From: Halieaceae bacterium
GTDB taxonomy: Bacteria > Pseudomonadota > Gammaproteobacteria > Pseudomonadales > Halieaceae
Direction of reading: 5' to 3'
NCBI GenBank assembly: GCA_018666295.1
Contig: JABIZW010000067.1
Location: 1 to 11,409, forward strand
DNA: 11,409 nt
Within the stretch, counting starts at the first letter, position 1. Every line of letters begins with the position of its first letter. Below, one piece after another: positions 6,314-11,409 of the stretch. The translations under genes were made by a program, and so were the position numbers. The notes below the pieces were generated by a model. The model had not been told where the DNA came from. It worked only from the letters and a program-made list of their open reading frames with translations, and searched no databases.

Positions 6314-7084
6314 ATGACCTCCTCACTACCCCAAATCTCGGCATTTGAAAAAGAGACCTTTACGGCCACAACCTCAGAGGGCCACGACATTTGTCATACC
6401 GTCTTTCGACGCGGATCCGGTGCGCCGGTTGTGCTCATTCAAGAGCTTCCCGGCATTGGCCAAGAAACCTTGGCTCTGGCGGATCGACTCATTTGCGCGG
6501 GCTTTGAAGTTATCTTACCCCATCTTTTTGGTCCCGTTGGAAAGACCTCGATTGCGGGCAATCTCGTGCGAGTCATGTGTCTCAGGAAAGAATTTCGCTT
6601 GCTTGCCAGTGACCGATCAAGCCCTATTGTCGACTGGCTAAGAGCGCTCTGCCGAGAGGTGCGAGATGAGCGTAAATGCGCGGGGGTGGGCGTTATTGGC
6701 ATGTGCTTGACTGGTAACTTTGCGATCAGCCTGATTGGAGACGACAGTGTCCTTGCCGCCGTTGCCTCTCAACCCGCCATGCCCTTTTTTACGCAAGGTG
6801 CATTACACATGACGCCCGAGGCGGTGGAGCACAGTCGTGCCGCACTGGATACCAAAGGCCCCATGCAGATTTTACGGTTTGAGGGCGACCCGCTGTGTAC
6901 CGGGGCAAAGTCAGAGTGCATCAAACGAGCGTTCAATCATGACGGAGCGACGCGAGTCCAGGAAATCACTCTACCCGGTAAGGGACATTCGGTCCTGACC
7001 CTGGATTTTGTCGATGAGGCTGGACACCCGACTCGCGCCGCTCTCGACGGTGTCGTGGCGTACTTCGACCAACACCTTCGATAA
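6314..7084 (+). CDS. Dienelactone hydrolase family protein (cytoplasmic alpha/beta hydrolase)
   Basis: The 256-residue protein has the alpha/beta hydrolase layout of dienelactone hydrolases. Its nucleophile elbow is GMCLTG with Cys131 in place of Ser. The acid is Asp192 (FEGDPL) and the histidine is His225 (GKGHSVLT). Glu44 in IQELPGIG corresponds to the Glu that holds the Cys in the resting Pseudomonas enzyme. The block KEFRLLASDRSSPIVDWLRAL and the ending FVDEAGHPTRAALD match a subgroup widespread in actinobacteria and proteobacteria, whose substrates are mostly unknown. There is no signal peptide. The start ATG has only a weak AAGAGA (6304-6309) before it. The gene lies 145 nt after the P450, so a joint role in breaking down oxidised hydrocarbons or lactones is possible but not shown. 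Catalytic competence is likely; true 4-carboxymethylenebutenolide hydrolysis is not implied. Confidence 0.87.
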   Translation: MTSSLPQISAFEKETFTATTSEGHDICHTVFRRGSGAPVVLIQELPGIGQETLALADRLICAGFEVILPHLFGPVGKTSIAGNLVRVMCLRKEFRLLASDRSSPIVDWLRALCREVRDERKCAGVGVIGMCLTGNFAISLIGDDSVLAAVASQPAMPFFTQGALHMTPEAVEHSRAALDTKGPMQILRFEGDPLCTGAKSECIKRAFNHDGATRVQEITLPGKGHSVLTLDFVDEAGHPTRAALDGVVAYFDQHLR

Positions 7085-7114
7085 TATCTAAACGCAAAAT
7101 CGAGCGTCCAGACC

Positions 7115-7370
7115 CTAAGCGCTGATACACCCCCTTACCCAGTCGTCACAGAATGCGTTTTCGGTATTGATACGGTGATCGAGCGTGACGACCACGGTTG
7201 TCGAGTCACGCCAGATAACAGCCGCGTCACTCGCCGATACAACGCCATTACACCACCAGGCTGTGCCACTCATACTCCGTCAGTCTTAGCGCATATTTAA
7301 GAAATTGCTCAGAGGGCATTTCGCCGTCGTTCGCAAAAACAATAATGCCCGAGCTTTCGTAAAGTTGGCC
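7115..7370 (-). pseudogene. Possible decayed minus-strand gene with a frameshift, unrecognised family
   Basis: The minus strand can be read as two overlapping frames. Frame A is open from 7370 down to a TAA at 7250-7248 and reads GQLYESSGIIVFANDGEM and on to LRLTEYEWHSLVV. Frame B runs from ATG 7273-7271 to TAG 7117-7115 (52 residues, starting MSGTAWWCNGVV, ending DDWVRGCISA). Removing one base of the TAA in frame A fuses A to B as SLVVNGVVSASDAAVIW, giving a smooth, protein-like sequence. There is no good ribosome site and a TGA sits just upstream of frame A. I do not recognise a family. Both frames are short enough to be chance. This is the left half of the 456-nt gap between the hydrolase and receptor genes, in which no intact gene is seen. 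Confidence 0.22.
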
Positions 7371-7391
7371 TCAAGCTGAGCGTGTTAAAAT
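7365..7391 (+). promoter_or_regulatory. Candidate promoter of the TonB-dependent receptor gene
   Basis: TAAAAT (7386-7391) matches the -10 consensus at five of six bases and is preceded by TG one base upstream (7383-7384), an extended -10. TTGGCC (7365-7370) is a -35 candidate at a short 15-nt spacing. The predicted start near 7398 would fall inside the palindrome at 7393-7420 and give a leader of about 140 nt. A weaker alternative is TTTCAA (7437-7442) with TACACA (7460-7465), 17 nt apart. Confidence 0.35.
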
Positions 7392-7392
7392 A

Positions 7393-7420
7393 TTTGGTTT
7401 AATTCCGGAAATAAACCAAA
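7393..7420. promoter_or_regulatory. 28-bp near-perfect palindrome, candidate repressor operator
   Basis: TTTGGTTTA (7393-7401) mirrors TAAACCAAA (7412-7420), and the centre TTCCGGAA (7403-7410) is itself a palindrome. Only the symmetric A/A pair at 7402 and 7411 breaks the dyad, so 26 of 28 positions are symmetric about a central CG. It overlaps the predicted transcription start of the receptor gene, where a bound dimer would block RNA polymerase. A run of nine A ends at 7426. A second, looser dyad (AAACC 7424-7428, GGTTT 7435-7439) follows. On the plus strand no T-run follows, so it is not a plus-strand terminator. Confidence 0.6.
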
Positions 7421-7540
7421 AAAAAACCTTATTGGGTTTCAATTTACACCGTCTTTTGCTACACAGACACTGGGTCAAAGTATGACCGGCGCAATAATGT
7501 CGGCAGACCTTGCCACAACAAAAATAGGAGATGAGCCACG

Positions 7541-10500
7541 ATGTTCAAATTGAAGCCCTTAGCGGCCCTAACATTGTTGGGAACCATGCTGTCAGCCCAG
7601 ACAGTCTTGGCCCAAGAAGAAGCGTTAGAGTCGACGACCATAGAAGCGGTAGCTGAGGAAAGCGCTGAAGCCAACCTCGGCCCCGTTGAAGAGATAGTAG
7701 TCACAGGTTCGCGTCTGCGAAGCTCGACCTACACCAGCATTTCGCCGTTACAAATTATTGACGCGGAATTCCAAAGAGAAGTCGGCCTGATTAACGCCGA
7801 TGAAATTCTACAGAACTCGACGAACGCCGGTGGTCAGCAGATCGATCTGTCGTTTAACGGCTTCGTTTTGGATAACGGTCCAGGTTCAAGCACAGTGAGT
7901 TTGCGTGGTTTAGGTGCAAACAGAACGCTACTGCTGATGAACGGCCGACGGCTCTCTCCTAGTGGTGTTGAGGGTGCCCCCTCCTCACCCAGCGTCAACC
8001 TGGTACCCAGACTGATGATTCAGCGTTATGAGAACCTGCTTGACGCGGCGTCGTCAATTTACGGTTCAGACGCAATTGCAGGCGCTACTAACATCATCAC
8101 CAAGAAAGACTTCGATGGTCTGCAGCTTGAAGTATTCTCAGGACAGTACGATCGAGCAGGTGGCGACAACGCCACTATCGGTGCGGCTTGGGGCTTTAAT
8201 ACCGACAAGAGCTCGTTCGGTATTGGTGTCGAGTACACTGACATCGACCGTACGCGATACGCAGACCGTCCATGGACTAACGAGTGTACGGGTAACGTTG
8301 AGATCACGCAGAGCGGTGAAATTCGCCGACAGGATCAGTACTACCAAAACATCGGCTATCCCGACGTGGGTCAGTGCTCTTCTCTTTCCCTAGCAGGACG
8401 AACAATCGTTCCTACCGCGGGCTCTATTTACTACACGCCCGGGACCTCAAACGGTGGCTGGGGTAACTTTAGTGAGTCAGGCGACCCCTACACGGGACTG
8501 GCCGCAGACGGTAACGGTGACGGAATTGGAGACATCAACTTCAACGACTACAACCTCAACGGCTCCCCACGGGACCTTGCTGCCGATCTGATCGCACCTC
8601 AGAAGTACTTGAACATGATGGCGTACGGGGAAATGACCTTGGACGGCGACATGAACATCACGCCTTACTTCGAGGCGATGTACAACATGCAGGAGTACGA
8701 CCAGCAAGGGCGTGAAGGTCAGTTGTTCCCATTTGTACCTGCACTGAACCCTTATAACCTGTGCAACCCAGACGCTGAAAATGGCGTGGATTGCGGTCTG
8801 GCGCAGGATGCATACTTCACCAACCCAAGCATTGTTCAGAACTTTGCCAACTACTACCTGGACCTCGCAAACTGCTTTGGCGTTCCGGCCGCTTTCTGTA
8901 GTCCAGCAACCTTTGGCCTGCTTAGTGGCCCTATCGGTGCAGTGCAGACTCGACCAGTGGTCTCAGTAAGAGGCGACAGAAACAATGTCTCTACCGAAAT
9001 GGAGCAAATGAGAGTCGTCTTTGGCGCCTCAGCTGACTTGCCCTTCCTCGATATGGGTTCTCTTGGGAACTGGAGAGGTGACATCTCGGTCTCTTACAGT
9101 CGGTCAGAGGGTGATGCATCACGTTTAGGCATCCGAGAAGACCGACTTGAGCTTGCGTTGGGCGACTACTCGTCAACCAATACGCCTTGCGAGAACAACC
9201 TCGGCGCCACATTAGCAGCTGATACTGCCGGCTGTGTGCCAGTGAATATGTACGCACCCTCGCTCTACCCAGTAGGTACGGTCGTCGGTGACTTTGCAAC
9301 GCAAGCAGAGCGTGATTACTTATTCGACTCGCGTGATTTCAACACTGTCTACGAGCAAACCCTGTTCAGCTTGGTCCTCGATGGCGATATCTTCGAAATG
9401 CCTGGCGGTGAAATGGCGCAGCTCGCGATTGGTTTCGAACACCGTATCGATGACATTCAGTCCAATCCTGACGACGTTGCTCGCGACGGCTTGTTCTGGG
9501 GCTTCTTCTCAGATAAAGGCGCCTTTGGTGAAGTCGATATTTCAGAGGTTTTTGCTGAAGTTCAGCTCCCTCTGATCGCCGACAAGCCTTTGCTGAAAGA
9601 ACTGACTATGAATTTATCCGGTCGAATTACCGACCATGAATTCTACGGTGAAAATGAGACAGCGTCGGTCAAGGTTGGCTATCGCCCGACTGAACCCTTC
9701 CTGTTACGCGCAACCTGGGGTACCGCTTTCCGCGCGCCTAACAACCGCGAATTGTTCCTCTTGGGCGCAACGGGATTCACAAACGTTTCTGACCCGTGTT
9801 ACATCCCTGAATCTGCACTTGGTGGTCTAGGTGATGCTAATGAAGGTGCCTATATTGCCGAGCGTGATCAGCGAGATCCTGAAGTCTTAGCCAACTGTTT
9901 AGCAACGGGCGTTGATCCAACGCTTGCTAACAACGCCGGCTTCAACACCTTCAGCACCGAAGTTCAGACAGGTGGAAGCCTGACTCTGGACCCAGAAGAG
10001 TCAGAGTCGTTCTCGTATGGATTTGCCTACGAGCAAGACTTCAGCAACAAGTTTGATCTTGCGATCGGCATGACTTACTACTCGGTAAAAGTTGAAAACA
10101 CAGTCATCGAGCCATCAACGGGCTACATTATTTCTGACTGTTACTACGACGAAGCAGGTACTGGCAGCAGCGTATTCTGTGATCGTATTCAACGCGACTT
10201 CTCGGACCCCACAGACCCACGAATTCAGCTCATGGACCTTGGATTCCTTAACCGAGACTTAGAGCGTGCGCGTGGTATCGACTACAACCTGACGTTCCGT
10301 GACACGTTGAATCTTGGTGTCCCGATTGACCTTCAGGTCAGTTTAGTCGCTAACCGCAACTTGGAGCGTTCACTCACGTTCACTAACCCTGACGGCACCG
10401 TTGACTATGAGTCATACGAAGGCGAATGGGGCTTCTCTGAGTGGCGCGCGCAAACAGGCGTCGTTCTGGCGTGGGATAAGTGGCGCTTCAACTGGCAAGC

Positions 10501-10837
10501 ACGTTACCTCGGTGCTGTTGGTCAAGACGCCGATGCGGTTGATGCCTTCTCTGATGCCTTTACTGCATCAGATACTTGCTTGGGACCACCCAATGACGAG
10601 CTGTGCCGTGACTATGCCGAAGCGGATAGCTACATGATCCACAGCGTCTCAGTGTTCTATAACGAGGACAACTGGAGCGTCGGCATGGGTGTTCGGAACC
10701 TTGAGGACAAGGCTCCCCCACTCGCAGATCCAAGCGAAATTACAGGTGTTAAGTCACGCGCTATCGGTTACGGCTACGACCTGATGGGACGATCGTTCTT
10801 CGTTAACGCGTCTTACAACTTTGATATCGGCTTCTAA
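7541..10837 (+). CDS. TonB-dependent outer-membrane receptor, very large, with seven local Cys pairs
   Basis: This is a gated outer-membrane beta-barrel that imports a ligand using TonB energy. The 1098-residue product starts after AGGAG (7526-7530). It has a signal peptide (about 1-24, ending TVLA-Q), an acidic spacer, a TonB-box-like EEIVVTG (50-56), then a plug domain with VSLRGLGANRTLLLMNGRRL and ASSIYGSDAIAGATNIITKK. The barrel includes the usual LRATWGTAFRAPNNREL and GVRNLEDKAPP blocks and ends in Phe, the signal for outer-membrane assembly. It is longer than most receptors of this class because of long loops. The 14 cysteines (249/279, 408/418, 445/453, 550/565, 753/786, 867/880, 1013/1022) all fall in sequence-local pairs. 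Residues 323-336 (DGNGDGIGD...ND) resemble a calcium-binding loop. The ligand cannot be read from sequence. The next gene encodes a secreted S9-like peptidase, which would fit peptide import. Confidence 0.95.
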   Translation: MFKLKPLAALTLLGTMLSAQTVLAQEEALESTTIEAVAEESAEANLGPVEEIVVTGSRLRSSTYTSISPLQIIDAEFQREVGLINADEILQNSTNAGGQQIDLSFNGFVLDNGPGSSTVSLRGLGANRTLLLMNGRRLSPSGVEGAPSSPSVNLVPRLMIQRYENLLDAASSIYGSDAIAGATNIITKKDFDGLQLEVFSGQYDRAGGDNATIGAAWGFNTDKSSFGIGVEYTDIDRTRYADRPWTNECTGNVEITQSGEIRRQDQYYQNIGYPDVGQCSSLSLAGRTIVPTAGSIYYTPGTSNGGWGNFSESGDPYTGLAADGNGDGIGDINFNDYNLNGSPRDLAADLIAPQKYLNMMAYGEMTLDGDMNITPYFEAMYNMQEYDQQGREGQLFPFVPALNPYNLCNPDAENGVDCGLAQDAYFTNPSIVQNFANYYLDLANCFGVPAAFCSPATFGLLSGPIGAVQTRPVVSVRGDRNNVSTEMEQMRVVFGASADLPFLDMGSLGNWRGDISVSYSRSEGDASRLGIREDRLELALGDYSSTNTPCENNLGATLAADTAGCVPVNMYAPSLYPVGTVVGDFATQAERDYLFDSRDFNTVYEQTLFSLVLDGDIFEMPGGEMAQLAIGFEHRIDDIQSNPDDVARDGLFWGFFSDKGAFGEVDISEVFAEVQLPLIADKPLLKELTMNLSGRITDHEFYGENETASVKVGYRPTEPFLLRATWGTAFRAPNNRELFLLGATGFTNVSDPCYIPESALGGLGDANEGAYIAERDQRDPEVLANCLATGVDPTLANNAGFNTFSTEVQTGGSLTLDPEESESFSYGFAYEQDFSNKFDLAIGMTYYSVKVENTVIEPSTGYIISDCYYDEAGTGSSVFCDRIQRDFSDPTDPRIQLMDLGFLNRDLERARGIDYNLTFRDTLNLGVPIDLQVSLVANRNLERSLTFTNPDGTVDYESYEGEWGFSEWRAQTGVVLAWDKWRFNWQARYLGAVGQDADAVDAFSDAFTASDTCLGPPNDELCRDYAEADSYMIHSVSVFYNEDNWSVGMGVRNLEDKAPPLADPSEITGVKSRAIGYGYDLMGRSFFVNASYNFDIGF

Positions 10838-10854
10838 ACACGCCTTGAAAGCAC

Positions 10855-10883
10855 AAAAGCGCACTCCGGTGCGCTTTTTTTTT
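10855..10883 (+). terminator. Rho-independent terminator of the TonB-dependent receptor gene
   Basis: AGCGCAC (10858-10864) pairs with GTGCGCT (10869-10875) around a TCCG loop and is flanked by AAA and TTT that extend the stem. Nine T follow (10875-10883). It lies 17 nt after the receptor stop codon and separates it from the downstream peptidase gene. The flanking A-run may make it work for both strands. Confidence 0.92.
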
Positions 10884-10930
10884 GCCGAAATTAGTTTACG
10901 ATACTAGGCGTGAAATATTGGAGGTTGACC

Positions 10931-11409
10931 ATGTTACGAATCATTGCCGCGTCTCTCTTGTTGAGCCTCGTTGCTGGCGAGATCGCCGCTGACCCTTACC
11001 CACTTGATTACTGGGCTCGACGTGATGCAGTGACCGGCGTTTCGCTCTCTCCTGATGGCTCTCAGTTCGCACTGACGCGTATTCTAGAGCGCGGTGGCAA
11101 CCCCATTATTGAGCTCTACGACGCGGACAACATGGATAAAGATCCTATTCGCATTGATTCAAGTCCAATGGAGATAATGCCCGGCATTCGATGGATTGAT
11201 GATGATGTCTTTTTGTTTACCGCTCGCCAGCAAACAAGGGATCAAATTAAAGGCTTTAACCAAGGCGTTTACGACTACCAAAACGTTAAATACGACGGTT
11301 CTGCGAAAAAGCCAATCGGTCGCATAAGACAAGACTACTTCAGTGTCGAGGGCTTACTCCCAGACAAAAAGAATAAAATCTTAATCTCCGTACAAGAAGG
11401 TGTACCCGA
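10931..11409 (+). CDS. S9 family (prolyl-oligopeptidase-like) secreted protein, N-terminal part (3' end outside window)
   Basis: ATG 10931 follows GGAGG (10920-10924) by 6 nt and opens a frame that runs off the right edge (159 full codons). A signal peptide (MLRIIAASLLLSLVAGEIAA) is followed by DPYPLDYWARRDAVTGVSLSPDG. The PLDYWA...SLSPDG start is typical of secreted S9-type alpha/beta hydrolases, whose N-terminal half is a beta-propeller. WIDDDVFLFTARQ and the following YDG/GLLPDKKNKILISV segments fit propeller blades. The Ser-Asp-His catalytic domain would lie about 400 or more residues in, outside the window, so activity cannot be judged. It starts 93 nt after the receptor stop codon, beyond the terminator. 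A separate promoter is expected between 10884 and 10919, but no convincing hexamer pair is visible. Confidence 0.8.
   Translation, partial: MLRIIAASLLLSLVAGEIAADPYPLDYWARRDAVTGVSLSPDGSQFALTRILERGGNPIIELYDADNMDKDPIRIDSSPMEIMPGIRWIDDDVFLFTARQQTRDQIKGFNQGVYDYQNVKYDGSAKKPIGRIRQDYFSVEGLLPDKKNKILISVQEGVP

Noticed and set aside
7393..7426. Palindrome plus A-run as a terminator
   Set aside because: On the + strand it is followed by A, not T. On the minus strand the following TATTTT is short and there is no proven gene ending there, so an operator is the better reading.
7482..7553. 23-codon frame in the receptor leader that overlaps the receptor start codon
   Set aside because: It has only a poor ribosome site, and no regulatory amino-acid run is visible; most likely chance.
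7459..7704. 81-codon minus-strand frame across the receptor start
   Set aside because: It overlaps the signal peptide region of a certain gene and has no supporting features.
1..11409. CRISPR array, tRNA, insertion sequence, phage or defence genes
   Set aside because: No spaced direct repeats, cloverleaf, transposase, terminal inverted repeats or defence motifs were seen.

Overview
The window looks like a chromosomal stretch from a marine gammaproteobacterium, most plausibly near the OM60/NOR5 (Halieaceae) group. That placement is an inference from gene content (a serA type with YVTDFP followed by an ACT domain, RlmA, a DsbB with the enterobacterial cysteine layout, a CYP153-type P450, a very large TonB-dependent receptor) and from the balanced base composition. 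No phylogeny was run. All confidently called genes are on the + strand.

Left part (1-4743): the 3' end of a phosphoglycerate dehydrogenase gene is followed by a possible operon. This starts with a secreted 800-residue protein that joins a DUF305 (metal-binding, CopM-like) domain to a beta-propeller. It is followed 29 nt later by dsbB, then by a 37-codon ORF that overlaps dsbB as ATGA, then by rlmA (23S rRNA guanine-N1 methyltransferase). A small hairpin after rlmA may end the unit. The propeller has eight cysteines and several conserved-looking histidines, so an adjacent disulfide-forming enzyme makes sense.

Middle part (4744-7114): a CYP153-family cytochrome P450 (alkane or fatty-chain hydroxylase type) has a strong hairpin in its leader. 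It is followed after 145 nt by a dienelactone-hydrolase-family protein with an intact Cys-Asp-His set. No ferredoxin or ferredoxin reductase for the P450 is present here.

Gap 7085-7540: 456 nt without a convincing intact gene. Its left half can be read on the minus strand as two overlapping short frames that join into one plausible protein if one base is removed, possibly a decayed gene. Its right half is AT-rich and carries an extended -10-like element, a 28-bp near-perfect palindrome and the leader of the next gene.

Right part (7541-11409): a 1098-residue TonB-dependent outer-membrane receptor has 14 cysteines arranged as seven sequence-local pairs and ends in a clear rho-independent terminator. 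After it comes the start of a secreted S9/prolyl-oligopeptidase-like protein that runs off the window. Receptor plus secreted peptidase suggests peptide or protein-derived nutrient uptake, although the terminator separates the two transcripts.

No tRNA, rRNA, CRISPR array, insertion sequence or phage gene was seen.
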